This document shows, piece after piece, positions 23,503 to 35,975 of a stretch of DNA of 64,000 bases. Numbering within the stretch: the first letter of the stretch is position 1; the number at the start of each line of letters is the position of its first letter. Source of the DNA: Glycine soja (taxonomy: Eukaryota > Streptophyta > Magnoliopsida > Fabales > Fabaceae); NCBI RefSeq assembly GCF_004193775.1, contig NC_041005.1, forward strand, positions 11,224,501-11,288,500, read 5' to 3'. Position numbers and translations under genes: made by a program. The notes beneath the pieces are model-generated. The model was not told the origin of the DNA. It saw only the letters and a program-made list of their open reading frames with translations, and ran no database searches.

Positions 23503-23960
23503 TCACACGCAAGAAGGGTAAGGTAATTGTGAAATAACATCTATTTTTGCAGGGTCTACCTCTATGCCCCTATTCAAAATGATATGCCTTAAAACTATAC
23601 CTTGTTGACATTTTTCAAAATTCAGCACAAGATTAGTTTCAATGCATCTATTAAGAACTCTATTCATACTATCCAAACATGCATCAAAAGAGGATCCATA
23701 AACAGTAAAATCATCCATAAACACCTCTATGCAAGTCTCTAAAAAATCACTGAAAATACTAAGCATACGCCGCTGGAAGGTACCAGGGGTGTTGCATAGG
23801 CCAAAGGGCATCCTCCTATAGGCAAAAATGCCAAAGGGACATGTGAATGTGGTCTTTTCTTGATTCTCAGGAGCAATATGAATTTGTAAATAACCAGAAA
23901 AACCATTAAGAAAGTACCTGGGTCCTTACATTTCTCAGGAATGTGAGGAATAGATTTACC
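23503..23960 (-). pseudogene. Ty3 reverse transcriptase, C-terminal half
   Basis: MPFGLCNTPGTFQRRM and the active-site stretch EVFMDDFTVYG identify RT of the Athila type. Upstream, another frame reads the preceding palm region (YKFILLL, in place of the usual GYxQI area). The N-terminal RT and the protease are absent: a deletion joins gag-side sequence (KCKDPGTF) to RT near 23925. Confidence 0.82.
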
Positions 23961-24134
23961 TATCAATGCTGACACGTTTCTGCCCATGCTAATCCTTTCA
24001 TTGCCCTTGAGCTTCCTTTTGTGGGTGCACAACTCCTTTAGAAACTTGGCATATCTTGGAATCTGCTTGATAGCATCTAGCAGAGGTATGTTCACCTCTA
24101 CTTTCCTGAAGGTCTCCAAGATCTCCTTTTCCGC

Positions 24135-25907
24135 TTATTCCATCTTTTTGTTTGGAATTGCTCTCTGTGGGAATGTAAGAGGGATAGGAGGCTGTTGTAA
24201 GTCAGAATTACTAGAAGAACGTCCAACTACATGAAAATTTTTGTTAGGAAGCTTTCTCTTTTGTGCAACTATCTCATCCTATTTTTCAGGTGTAGAATGA
24301 AGCTTGACAGGTTCAGGTGTAGGTGCTGCTACTGGTGGAGGCACTTGATTTTGGTTGCCAGACCTCAAGGTGATGTCACTCACATTTTTCGGATTCTGCA
24401 TAGTTTGTGAAGGCAATTTGTCAGAATTTTGGGACTGAGCTTGGTTCAACTGAGTAGCCATCTGCCCCATCTGATTTATTAGACTCTGAATGGAGGCTCT
24501 TGTCTCTTGCTGAAATTGCATATTCTGGATGGTCATTTGCCTCACTAACTCTTCTAAGGAAGGTTGAGGGGGAGCCTCAGTTGCTGGTTGTCTTTGTTGT
24601 GACTGCTACTGTTGTTGTTGCATTGGAGGAGGAACATATGGCTTGCTTGGACCAGCAACATTATGAAAATGAGGGACAAGCTGTTGTTGTTGTAGAGGAC
24701 TTGTCCATCTCAGATTTGGATGATTCCTCCAACATGGATTGTATCTATTGCTTGAAAGGTCATAATTATTCTGTTGTTGTTGGTTTTGCTGCTGAGGAGG
24801 TCTATTATAAATGTTTGCAGCATAAGCTTCAGGTTGCTCATTGACTCCAGATTGCTGCAAAGAAGGACAAAGATCTGTATGGTAATCTGTAGAAGAAGAT
24901 AGACCACAAAGTCTTACAACAGGTGTAGATTTCTGATTCATGGCAAGCTGAGTTACTAGGTTGGCCAAGGAATCAATTTTTCCTTCAAGCTTTTTATTTT
25001 CAGTAGATGAAGATGAATCCGTGGCCACCTCATGGACTCCTCTAAGAACAATAGCATCATTTCTTGCACTGAATTGGTGGAAGTTGGAAGCCATCTTCTC
25101 AATCAAATTCCTAGCCTCAGCAGGGGTCATATCACCAAGAGCTCCACCACTGGCAGCATCAATCATACTCTTCTCCATGTTGCTAAGTCCCTCATAGAAA
25201 TATTGAAGAAGGAGTTGCTCAGAAATCTGGTGGTGAGGACAACTTGCACACAATTTCTTGAATCTATTCCAGTACTCATACAAGCTTTCTCCACTAAGTT
25301 GCTTGATGCCTGAAATGTCTTTTCTGATGGTAGTGGTCCTAGATGCAGGGAAGAATTTCTCCAAGAACACCCTCTTAAGGTCATCCCAGCTGACAATGGA
25401 CCTGGGAGCAAGGTAGTATAACCAATCTTTTGCCACTCCCTCAAGAGAATGAGGAAAAGCCTTTAGAAAAATATGATCTTCTTGGACATCGGGGGGCTTC
25501 ATGGTGGAACAAACAATATGGAACTCCTTAAGATGCTTATGAGGATCTTCACCTGCAAGACCATGAAACTTGGGCAGCAAATGTATTAGTCCAGTCTTGA
25601 GAACATATGGAACACCCTCATCAGGATATTGAATGCACAAGCTTTCATAAGTGAAATCAGGTGCAACTATCTCCCTAAGAGTCCTCTCACGAGGTTGAGG
25701 TTGAGTCATGTTCTCAGTATGAAAATTAGTAGTGGAATATTCAAAATCAGAATATTCAGAATCACCAGCAACAAAATACTCAGAATGCTCAAAATGCTCA
25801 AAATGCATAGAATGATCAGGATGCACACTATGCCTAACTAATCTATGAAAGGTTCTATCTATTTTAGGATCAAAGGGTTGTAAATCACCTGGATTGCCCC
25901 TAGTCAT
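24135..25907 (-). pseudogene. Athila-like gag, 433 codons then broken by stops
   Basis: The frame starts MTRGNPGDLQPFDPKIDR and contains the retrotransposon gag core (LPKFHGLAGEDPHKHLKEF; AFPHSLEGVAKDWLYYL; KRVFLEKFFPASRT). A glutamine-rich, low-complexity tail follows. Stops at 24603-24605, 24276-24278 and about 24136 divide the downstream part, which still reads QMTIQNMQFQQETRASIQSL and ITLRSGNQNQ. Gag forms the virus-like particle (family knowledge). Confidence 0.82.
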
Positions 25908-26628
25908 GCACTATATGCAACAAATAATGTGTTTCTCAACAAGCACCTAACAAGGGGGTAAAACTATAGCTATACTTAAACGATATCCAAATGAGCTGAA
26001 ATTTTGTGAGGAACACCTTAAAATCACGAAAAGATAGCACAAAAAATTTCAAACAAAAATTCAAATTATAACTATGAAAACTACTTAAGCAAAGTTTAGA
26101 AAAATAGGACAATAATACTTGAAAAATAAAAAAAAAACTTAGTAAACGGCTGATTTTTGGAGTTTGGGAGACCCCAACCGGCTAAACCAAGTGATCATAG
26201 TAAGGGAAATTTTTTTCTACCCCAAATGCATATATAATAATAGTCATTCTGATACCCGGAGCAAAAGTTATGGCCGTTTTAAGTTTTGCTTAAAACAAGT
26301 TCCCAAAATTTTTGTCTCCCTCAAATACTGTCACACCAAGTACTCCTGGTATTTTTCACACAAAATATGGATCAAAAGAAGCTATCACACAAAAAATCAG
26401 CCAAAAATAACAACTCTAACTATCAAAACAAACATCGCTAATTAAATTGCAAAATCAGTCGCTAATTCCCAGTTGCTAATCACTGTTCACAGTAAAACAC
26501 AAAGCTGAATCAGCCGCTAAAACAGTCGCTAAAAATAGTCGCTAAATAGGGGACGCAACTGAAATGCAAAACAGAACGCTACACAAAACAAGACAACTAA
26601 ACACTCTTATGAACCTTTGGCCCACTGC
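25908..26628. other. Untranslated leader of the Athila-like element
   Basis: This lies between primer site and gag start on the minus strand. No frame is protein-like. It contains scattered GCTAA(A/T) repeats near 26450-26560 (AATCGCTAA-type words) but nothing else recognised. Confidence 0.5.
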
Positions 26629-26648
26629 TCCTCGGCAACGGCGCAAAA
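26629..26648 (-). other. Primer-binding site, Asp-tRNA type, mutated
   Basis: On the element strand the DNA after the LTR reads TTTTGCGCCGTTGCCGAGGA. It resembles the TGGCGCCGTTGCCGGGGA-type site of Athila elements with a few substitutions. Confidence 0.65.
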
Positions 26649-26650
26649 TT

Positions 26651-27713
26651 TGATCGAGGTCGTACCCAAATCAAATAAACATTAAAAATGCAGTATCTAG
26701 GAAGTGAGCCTAGGTCATCTCCCAACGAACAATGGTCAACCAAATGTTCATAACAGATAGTAATAAAACAGAAACCAATTGGGGGGGGGGTTGTTTGTTT
26801 TTGTAAATTAAACAGCAAGCAAATTTGAATTAGAAAATAACAGAATTAAAACATGTTGTTTCCCCTTGATTCACAAGGAAGTCTCTTATCTTAAGTTACG
26901 AGAATTTATCCTTAAATAGTTCAACCACTTAATCCTACCCTAAATTAAATTACTAAGCGAAAATTAACATAAGGCTGTCATTATGTGATTAAGCAACACA
27001 TACACCAATTAATCATGAACGAAACTGATCATTAAGCATGAACGTAAATTAAGCGCAGAGACAATTAATCAAGCACTAACTATGCATGGATTAATAGCAA
27101 CAAATCCAGAGTAATTAGTGAAGAGGAAAAACTTATCAGAATTCAATAGTAATAACAAAACCTCAAAGAGAGTTGTGCTTGATCCTTAAGAGAAGACAAC
27201 ATTGGGGACTTAGCCTTCCATTAATCAGCAGAAAACAAAATTGCAGATTGAAGCAGAAAACGAATTTTATTGCTAGGTGAATAGTGCGCATGAACAGTAA
27301 AAACTGGAATTGCAAAATCCTAGAATTATTCTCCTCTCCAAACGAAAAAACTCCTTAAACTAAAACCTTGGTGTTGTTTTAAGTCCAAGCCCATAAATAA
27401 AATAAAATCTGGACAAGATAAGATAAGATTGGATGAAATAAAATTTGGATAAGATAAGATAAGATTGGATGAAATAAAATCTAGATGAGATAAGATTTGA
27501 TAAGCTAAAATTGTCTGTTATCTTCAAGTCCAAGCCCAATTCCAGATTCAAGCCCAATTGCTTATAATTCTCCTGAAATTAAATTAAAAACACAAAATTA
27601 GTCAAGTAGGCCCAAATGATAAAACTGCATAATTAATTTGACAATTAAGGCTAATCAGTAATTAAAATGATGACAAAAAGGGTTAAGAAATAGGAGAAAA
27701 TAATGACACATCA
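26651..27713 (-). repeat. 5' LTR of the Athila-like element
   Basis: It is homologous end to end with 20020-21111, beginning TGATCGAGGT and ending GACACATCA on the plus strand. It has a G-run at about 26780, a short insertion near 27240 and a shorter GATAAGAT block. Confidence 0.8.
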
Positions 27714-28010
27714 AATCCCCCCACACTTAGCCTTTTGCACTCCTAGGCAAAATTAAAAAAACAAAGCAAGGAACAAATTCAGAGACATTAAAGAGAAACA
27801 AATAAACACAAAAACAATTACATATTTCTTAATGAATCTCAAGGAATGAAAGGAATGGGCAACATCCAACATGTAGAGAGTTAAAGAATCAAGACAATCA
27901 TGAAAATCATCCAAGCATCTCAAACATGACAAGATAGTCAATCAGCTCAAGAATGAAAAGTGATAAAGTCCACAAGATATGCACTCTATCTCTCAAGTGT
28001 CTAGGCTACT
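27714..28010 (-). mobile_element. Second copy of the Athila-like 3' internal end, abutting the outer LTR
   Basis: Polypurine tract and following sequence match 21112-21413 nearly base for base, yet they lie outside the right LTR. This means a second element shared that LTR (tandem arrangement) and was truncated at 28010, where unrelated sequence starts. Confidence 0.8.
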
Positions 28011-28290
28011 GGTAAACGATTACAATATCAGGTAATCAATTACCAGTGCAAAAATATTTATTTTTGTACTAATAAAACATTTTTTAAAGCTTTATATAAA
28101 CATTTTGAAAATCAAGCTTTGAGGCCAAACCTTATTAACCAATGTGTGATTCTTTTAACAAATAAACTAAGACCTTATCTTTTTCTTGATCTTGTTTGCT
28201 TGATCTTGAATTAATCTTGAAGCAATCTCTGTTTGCTTAACCTTAAATGTTTCTTGAAGGAATCTTGTTTGCTTATACTTTGTCATCATC
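28011..28290 (-). mobile_element. SIRE-like LTR fragment, minus orientation
   Basis: It contains GTAAACGATTAC and GTAATCAATTACC variants of the GTAATCGATTAC palindrome. On the minus strand it has TGATGATGACAAAGTATAAG followed by runs of CAAGATC/TTCAAGA words, similar in style to the LTR at 30137-31594. It is truncated at its junction with the Athila copy. Confidence 0.4.
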
Positions 28291-28318
28291 AAAAACCTGT
28301 ATATATACATTAATATCA

Positions 28319-28596
28319 GTGTCTGATGGAAGAAGGCTTTGTTGTGAAAGGCCTTTTTGATCGTGTTGGTTGGACACCATTTTTGGAGAAGTTCAGCTGA
28401 TGGCACTATGGTACCTATGCCCTTTTTCTGAGGAACAGGAAGACAAGATGGAGTCAACATTCGAGGAGTCGTCAATGGAAGGGAGGTGATCATTTTGCCT
28501 AAGACCCTTGCTACTGTGATTGGGTATCCATAAAAGGGTTTGGTCTTTGATAAAGATTGGGAGAAAGATATAACTAGGAGACAGTGGGCATTATTA
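28319..28596 (+). pseudogene. Plant-transposon-type protein, N-terminal fragment
   Basis: Different frames read MEEGFVVKGLFDRVGWTPFL, then VNIRGVVNGREVIILPKTLA. This resembles the putative plant transposon protein domain seen in many legume retroelements. Stops and frame changes are present. It is cut by the gypsy LTR at about 28597. Confidence 0.4.
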
Positions 28597-28894
28597 TGAC
28601 ACCCTCTACCCTGACATACATATTTATATAGTATCATACATGAAAATACGGAATTAATTAAAATGATTTTATTCAATAAACATAAAGGAATTCACGTGGG
28701 TAAAAGGTTCACATTCACGTTAATCACCAAATTAAAAACTTATCAAATAAGGATATGAAAACATCTCTGGTCCAAAACAAGACCATCCAATTCTTTTACA
28801 AAAGGAAACAAGTTAAGCAGTTGAATAACATAAAGTAACATGTTCAGAATATTATGCAAATAATACTGAAACCCATGTCCCAATGTCACATCCT

Positions 28895-29025
28895 ATCAGA
28901 GCATTGTGTTCTAGCATCCTCTAGCATGAGGTTCTCCATAATTTTCCACTTAACCATTTGTTCCCACGAGGTTCTCCATAGCTTTGTGTTTTAGCATCCT
29001 CTAGCATGAGGTTCTCCATAGCTAT
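28895..29025. repeat. Direct repeats of CATCCTCTAGCATGAGGTTC
   Basis: The phrase recurs at about 28915 and 28995, with a partial copy (CGAGGTTCTCCATAGC) between them. This is a local duplication within the gypsy-type LTR. Confidence 0.6.
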
Positions 29026-30136
29026 CCACAAAACAACATAGATATACATATCATATAAATGAAATACAACTTACTTAAACACAGCTCACGTTATTGCACC
29101 ACTTATCGTGTGACATCACTTCTCAACACTACACGCCTCACATATTTTCACATCATTCACATACTCAAAAATCAAAACACGATATCACTCAACCGATCAA
29201 TATTGATCAATAAACAAGTGTTATGCAATAGATATACTAAGACTCAATCCTATATGCAATGTGGTACCATGTCAGTGAAAAACCTCATTGGGTGCCTAGG
29301 AGTACATGACAAGACAGACCACACACTAGTAAGTTAGGTCATTCTCACTAGGTAAAATCATAGGGAGACTAGTCAGGGTCACTTTGTTTTGTGATAATGC
29401 TCCAACTATATGGGGCTCAACATAGGCTTCAAGGAACATTCAAACTGAGTGTATTTACCCTCAAGGCATATACCCCGAAGAGTCCGACAGGGCCTCTCCC
29501 TCTTGATTTAGGTCTAATCCAGAAAATATTTTAGCATGCAGACTCTATTTATGAATTGTACAAAACACACGTCTCCTCAATTGTTATCAAAATAGTTTTA
29601 ACTTGTCGCGCCTCAAAGTGATTAAACTCGTCGGGTTCCCACAATGGATCCCATCACAATACTCGTGGCGCATTAACTCGTCACCCTTAAAGGGTCTTAC
29701 AGTCGTGTGATTGTACGATTCATAGCTCACAACTCAATGCATACAACATCTCAATACACATGTGTGATCTCACAATTTAACACATACTCAACTTGTCACT
29801 TCACATAGTTCATCACACTTCCATAATCCCAAGACAACACGTTATCATGTCTTATGCATTATATACATGTCACACAATAATAATATTAATATGTTATGTT
29901 CATATGATTAAACCCCTCAAACAATTTCACATAATCATATCAAAATGAAAGGAATAAAAAATATAGGTCAAAACATGAGAACACCAAGAGCACTCAATTT
30001 TATCAATCAATTCACATCAAGGCATCAATTGGCCCATCAAACACAACAATCTCATAATTATAATCATAAAGGAAGAATCACAATACAGTAAACATCCCAA
30101 AATAAATCTCAATTTGATCCTCTAAGGATCCATACA

Positions 30137-31594
30137 TGTAGAAGCAAGCTTCATGATGATGAACCAAGCAATTTTGATGATGCCAAAAGCCCAAGTGATT
30201 GATTCAAGACTTCAAGATCAAGCATCAAGAATCCAATCCAAGATTCAAGATTCAAAAGAAGAAATCAAGAAGCAACAAGTCAAGACTTCATATAGGATAA
30301 GTATTAAAAGAATTTTTCAAAAACCAAATAGCACAGTTTTGTTTTACAAAAGAATTTTCTCAAATTTTCTAAGTTACCAGAGTTATTACTCTCTGGTAAT
30401 CGATTACCAGTTGGTAGTAATCGATTACCAGTGACCAGATTGGTTTTCAAAATGTTTTCAAATGATTTGTAACGTTTCAAAATGTTTTTCAAATAGTGTA
30501 ATCGATTACACTATATTAGTAATCGATTACAAGTGAATCTGAACGTTGGAATTCAAATCCAATTGTGAAGAGTCATAACTTTTCATAAAATGCATTGTGT
30601 AATTGATTACACCTTTGTGGTAATCGATTACCAGTAAACAGTTTTGAAGAAAAAGTTAAGAGTAATAACTCTTAACATGGTTTTATCTAAAGTCACAACT
30701 CTTCCAATGGTTTTTTTGACCAGACATGAAGAGTCTATAAAAGTATGACTTTGGCACACATTCAATAGACATATATGATATTCTTCCAAACAATTCTTTT
30801 TCACAATCTTTCTCTAACCATTTCCCATTGTTTTTTTCTTTGCCAAAAAGCTTTCTAAACTTTATTTCAAAACTTTGTTTTTCTGCAAGTAGAAATTCTG
30901 CAGAAAACAAAAGGGTGCTATCTTTTCATTCCTTCTCCCTCTTGCCAAAAGATTCAAAGGACTAATCGCCTGAGAATTCTTTTGATTCTTCCCTTTCCCT
31001 TTAAACAAAAGATTTCAAAGGACTAACCGCCTGAGATATCATTTGTTTCCCCTTACAAAGATTCAAGGGACTAACCGCCTAAGAATTCTTTATCTTAACA
31101 CATTGGAGGGTACATCCTTTGTGGTACAAGTAGATGGTACATCTACTTGGGTTGTAATACTGAGAACAAGAGATGATACATCTCTTGTGGATCAGTTCAA
31201 GTGGAAGGTACATCCACTTGGTTGTTCAAAGAGAACAAGGAAGGGTGCATCCCTTGTGGATCTTTGCTTGTAAAGATTTTACAAGGTTATTGGAAATCTC
31301 AAGAACCGGTGGTTTCTTGGGGACTAGATATAGGCACGGGTTGTTGTCGGACTAGTATAAATCTTGTATTTGTCTTCTTTTTCCCTACACTCTTTAATTT
31401 CCGCTGTGTACTTTTTATTTCCGTTTTACTTTTGTCTAAGTTATTGTTTCTATTCTTTACTTTCTCATAACTTAGTAGTAAAGCCCAATTAAATCTAGTA
31501 ATATTAAGAAGGATAAATTTTTAATTAGTCAAGACACATTAATAATTAATTCAACCCCCATTTCTTAATTATTCCGAGGTCACTCGATCCAACA
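30137..31594 (+). mobile_element. SIRE-like solo LTR nested in the gypsy LTR
   Basis: The segment starts TGTAGAAGC and ends GATCCAACA, with flanks ATACA / TTACA as an imperfect 5-bp duplication. Removing it joins the gypsy LTR smoothly at CCATACA. It carries the GTAATCGATTAC palindromes and a leader-like block with GGCACGGGTTGTTGTCGGAC. Family name is by resemblance. Confidence 0.5.
30385..30640. repeat. Cluster of GTAATCGATTAC palindromes
   Basis: Six copies of GTAATCGATTAC(C) or the GTAATTGATTAC variant occur within about 250 bp, in three closely spaced pairs. Each is a perfect or near-perfect palindrome, able to form small hairpins or serve as symmetric protein sites. Confidence 0.75.
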
Positions 31595-31801
31595 TTACAC
31601 ATGTTCATTCTAACTCCAATTACGATAAACTCATCCCTTACCTCTAATCTAAGTGGGCTCATGTGTGTAGTCCGATAGTGATAGAGGCGTCTCTAGCGGT
31701 TCCCTAAGATTCCTCAAGTTTTTCCTCTGGTTGTTCTGCTAGGGTTTCCAAGCATTAGAGAGAAGGAGAAGGGATTAGAGCCTCAATTTCACTATCTCTA
31801 T

Positions 31802-32150
31802 GGGGATGTTTCTCTCACCATAGACATTATTTACAAAATCCCAACAGTGAGGATGTGGAAAAATGAGTTTCGAACCTAGTGTTTAAATTTTACGACGATC
31901 CAACGATTAACGAGTTTGAGATCGTAGTTTTACTGAGACAGATTTGGATGTATACAAGAAAAAGAGCTACGTGCGAGGGATATTTCTCTCACCATAGACA
32001 TTATTTCACAAATCTCAATGTTAGGGATGTGCAAAAATAGGTTATGAACCTGGTGTTCAAATTTCACGATGATCCAACAGTTAAAGAGTCCAAGATCATA
32101 ATTTTACTAAGACATATTTGGGTGTATGCGGGAAAAAGAGAGGATGTTGA
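31802..32150 (+). repeat. 174-bp tandem duplication in the gypsy LTR
   Basis: Two diverged units, starting GGATGTTTCTCTCACCATAG and GGATATTTCTCTCACCATAG, lie 174 bp apart and share ACGA(C/T)GATCCAAC(G/A)(A/G)TTAA(C/A)GAG. Confidence 0.75.
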
Positions 32151-32519
32151 TAGGAAGGGAAGGAAAAACGAATTTGAGAGATGAGAGAGTGTAAAGATGT
32201 ATTGTAAATGTAAAAGTTGATCTAATATGTCTCTATTTATAGCTAGGATACTCTTAGTCTATTGTTTACTCTATTTTTTTATTTTATAAAAAAGAATTAT
32301 ATTTTACTTTCTATCACACGAATAAATAAAACATCTTTTTTTATTTTCTAAGAATATATATTTATTTTATTTACCTTAAAACCATTATTTTAATTAATAA
32401 AAATATTTCTCCTTATTTATTTAATTACAAAAATCTCATTATTTTCCTAAAACTCTATTTATTTTTAAATAAAATCCTTTTTAATTTATTTTACGAAAAA
32501 TAGCCACATCTAGAATCGT

Positions 32520-32968
32520 TTGATAAGAAGGCTTTGGTCAGCTTCTTGAGAACTACAAACCTCACACACATGTGCAGACTTGTCCACTATTTTTTGCTCA
32601 ACACAATGATGCTTAGACTAGGATCAAGAGACCATGTACGCGACAAAGATAGATTATGCATGTATAAGGTGATGGTGGATGAAAAGGTTAATCTGAATGA
32701 AGTCATCTTTTTCTACTTGCTTCAAGCATTCAAGGACAGATTTCATGCCAAAGGCAAGAAGAACCTTGTTCCTTATAGGATATTGTTGACTAAGATCACA
32801 AGGAACAAGAGGGTAGATGTGTCTATGTTGGAACCATTTGTAGGTGCCACACAACTCAAAGGTGTGACCTTTGTCAAAATGGGAATAGTTGACAAATTCC
32901 TTGAATATGCTCAAAAGCATATCAAAAGAAAGGTCAAGAAGGAGCTAAGGAGGAACCATGATATGTGA
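32520..32968 (+). pseudogene. Plant-transposon-type protein, second fragment
   Basis: An open frame of about 145 codons carries LGSRDHVRDKDRLCMYKVMV, LNEVIFFYLLQAFKDRFHAK and LVPYRILLTKITRN, a hydrophobic/basic pattern found in non-autonomous plant retroelements. No catalytic residues can be assigned. It continues the protein cut off at 28596. Confidence 0.5.
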
Positions 32969-33399
32969 TTGGACAAACGAAAAGAGCTCAAGAGCAGCCA
33001 ATAGATCAAGAGTCTGGAGTAGCGTCTCAGTAAACTCAGGGGGAGTAAGCTTAAGCCAAGCCAAAACATTCTAAACCTAGCTAGCTTAGACTCAAACTTC
33101 CTACCAAAAGAAAAGATCCCATCCACCATCATTTGACCCTAAACCCTTAAACCAATCAAAGAAACCCAAGAAAGAACCATTATCTAACTTCAAACCTTCA
33201 GATCCTTAAATAACCTAAAAGAAGAAGGAACCAGACTCTATGTTTGAACCTAAATCATAGCCCCCACCAAAAAGACTAACCATAAAACTCTTTAGAGAAG
33301 GATGCTATACAGGAAGAAGTCTGCATCATTGCATATGTGGAAGTCATATCCATGGAAGAACATAAGAAGAAATTGGTTGAAGATGCAAACCTGAAGGCC

Positions 33400-35640
33400 T
33401 TGGCAGGAAAAGTTCTTTGAAGAAATTCAAGAAGATGTTATTTTGGAATCTCTAAAGATCCTATTTGTTGAGGAGGTGCAGATGAAAATAGTTGAAGAGG
33501 CAACCATGGTTGATATTGATGGTGAGCCATTGCCTGAGGAAGTAATTGTAGAGTCCAACCAGGCACAGTCTAAACTTAAAGCCAAGCAAGCTGAAATGGA
33601 AGGGCTTTAGAGGATTCAGTCTGTTGTTGAGCATGGAGCTAAATTATTCTTTGTAGATGTTGTTGTAAGACACACATGAGTTGAAGTGGCTTTCATCCCT
33701 AATGATTTGGACCTAACAAAAAAGGAAGCTCTTGAAGAAGTTATGGTCCAATCTATCATTGAAGTTTTTCTCTATGAGTCTGAGGACAACATCATTGAGA
33801 TAAACCCTGGTGTTGAACCTGTTAGATTAAGGCCAGTGTCTAAAGCTGATGAAAGACAAGTCGACGTTGATTTGTTTGGAATAATGGATTAAGACAGAAT
33901 CAAACATTTTGAAGCTATCTTTGGATCACCAACATCTGTTACTATCGCAGATGTACAGACTGGCTTGGAAAGAAGAAAAGTGTTGCAAGCCACTAAAGAA
34001 CCTATCAGATTGACAAATCTCTTTTCTAAACTTGATTATCCTCTAATGAGGAAAGATCAGTAGCGAACCATTGAGTGGCTTCTTCCTTCAAGGTCTCTGC
34101 CTCCACTAGCACTTTCATAGGATGTTCCTACTGAACCTTATATGAATGTCAGATTCTACCCTGGCTTCTAAGGACATAGAGTGTTGGAATGGCAAACCTG
34201 CAACAAAGTCTGGAAAGACAAAGTCAACATTAGGACTCATGCTCTTGATCTAGAGATGCAAAAGTTAGAGTTGGAAAGGCTCAATCTTCTTAAGCTCTAG
34301 ATGGAAGGGTTTTCCAGGTATTAATCCTTATTCTTATCAATATTGGGAAACACTACTTGAAGAAGAAGAGTATGCTCTTGGAGTCTATGGAGAAAAAGTC
34401 CACATCTTCAAGACGTTCTCGACAGGCTGTGGCGCCTAATCATAACAATCTAATCTTTCGGCATCTGCCTACAGACCACAAGATATACACCCATTGTGCT
34501 AGCGTCTAAAGAAGTAGAGAAGTTGAATATGATGACATGCCATTCTCTACTCCCCTAGATTTACAATAGCTGATGGGTCTTCTATGTAACTTCAATGTTG
34601 TTCTTCCATGGTATTGATTTAAGTCTGAAGTTACTTTCTAGAATAAAGAAATCTTATTGAAGGCTTCTAAAGAGAGTATGAACTTTCTAGACTATGAGCA
34701 ATCAAATTATGGCCCTGAGTTGAGAATGAAGCTATATTCTTACAAATAAGAGATTAGATCAAGGCAAGCTTCCTTTCGTAGAATCCAAAGGCTCAACACT
34801 CACATGCCTTTCATATTGGGGGTAAGAATTCTTTTTCCTAACTACTTCAAAGACTCACTTTCAAATAGCAATTGACAAGCCTGTTCTGTATCAAAAGGCC
34901 AATTGCTACAAAGGCAATGAGTTGCTAATTGAAGACAATGGAGATGTTGAACTTGTTAGATTTGTTAGAGCTTGACTTGACCATCTGCTCAAACATGAGC
35001 TTGAAACTCTCAAACACGAGTTTGAGATCACAAATCTGGATGTATATGCCATGGGAAGTTTCCACAGGCTACAAGAATGTTGTTCTGGTTTGGGAGGAAA
35101 AGCCAGCTGTAGATGCCTATCACCATGAAGTTGGGCAATATTATCAGACTCTGAACCACACTTGCTTTACTCAAGAAACTCCCTTCAACATGCTTTACAC
35201 ATGGAAGAGGGAATTTTATGGTGAGTCTAATTGCACCTTATTTTTTTGTGGCGTATTTGCCCTTTTGTAGATTCTTCTTCACATACCATGTGGATCCTAT
35301 CATTGAAGAAGTTGAATCTGGTGTTGAAGTTTCTTTTGACTCCATGGTTGTTCCAGTATATGATCCTCCACCCTTTCGTTCCTGTGTTTGTCTACTTGAA
35401 GTGGAACTAGTCAGAGCGAGGGAAGCCTTTGCTCAAGTCTTGAAGGATCGCGCTCATGTTGAGAAGGAAGTCCATAAATGGTCTTTGATTGGTGACTACT
35501 TCTACAAGAAAGCCATTGGATGGAAACCTCATTGTCCTCCAACACCACCTGGTAGCCCTATTCTTTCTTATGATAATGAGGACTCTGGTGATGAGTTTCT
35601 TAACGAAGAAGTTGCCAAACAAAAGGGGGCGAAAAAGTAA
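33400..35640 (+). pseudogene. Degenerate internal coding region of the retroelement, function unrecognised
   Basis: Open stretches at 33686-33892, 34929-35270 and 35218-35640 have protein-like composition separated by stops. The last ends in a charged helical and Pro-rich tail (ELVRAREAFAQVLKDRAHVE; CPPTPPGSP). I cannot name them. Their position just before the polypurine tract suggests the 3' end of the element's ORF. Confidence 0.4.
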
Positions 35641-35975
35641 AAGATTGAATCTCGACATCATTTGAGGGGGAGTGACAAAGTCTAAAGAAAACATTAATTC
35701 AGGGGGAGTTCTTGTGGTTATTTCTGCCTTGAAATTTTATTTCGTACTTAGATCATATCTTCTTGATGTGAAATTCTTGATATAAATAAAATAAGATGCT
35801 TTTTGGTAATTATTTAAACTTTATCCCAAAGTCTTATGAAGTTGTGTGATCTGTTTATCTTATTTATCCTCTACATTTGATAAGATTGTCTAATGCTTTA
35901 ATGATATATCTTATAATTTCTGCCTTTATCATTTTTAAATTTGTGTTTGTTTGACATCATAAAATAGGGGGAGAT

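Larger units (their letters stand above)
20020..27713 (-). mobile_element. Athila-like Ty3/gypsy retrotransposon, internally deleted
   Basis: Two similar LTRs (20020-21111 and 26651-27713) flank gag and pol remnants read on the minus strand. A polypurine tract adjoins the left (3') LTR. Next to the right (5') LTR is a primer site resembling the Asp-tRNA type used by Athila elements. Gag is long. Protease and the front of RT are deleted, and integrase is reduced to its leading part. The LTRs differ by several indels, so the insertion is not recent. Confidence 0.82.
28597..32520 (+). mobile_element. Long gypsy-type LTR inserted in the retroelement (right edge approximate)
   Basis: It opens TGACACCCTCTACCC, typical of long-LTR Ty3 families in soybean. 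It has repeated CTCTAGCATGAGGTTCTCCATAG-type words and ends non-coding near the resumption of host-element coding at about 32520. No pol is present, consistent with a solo LTR. It is itself split by another LTR (30137-31594). No clean target duplication was found. Confidence 0.55.

Noticed and set aside
28597..32520. Complete gypsy element
   Set aside because: No gag or pol frame and no second LTR were seen; only LTR-type sequence with a nested LTR.
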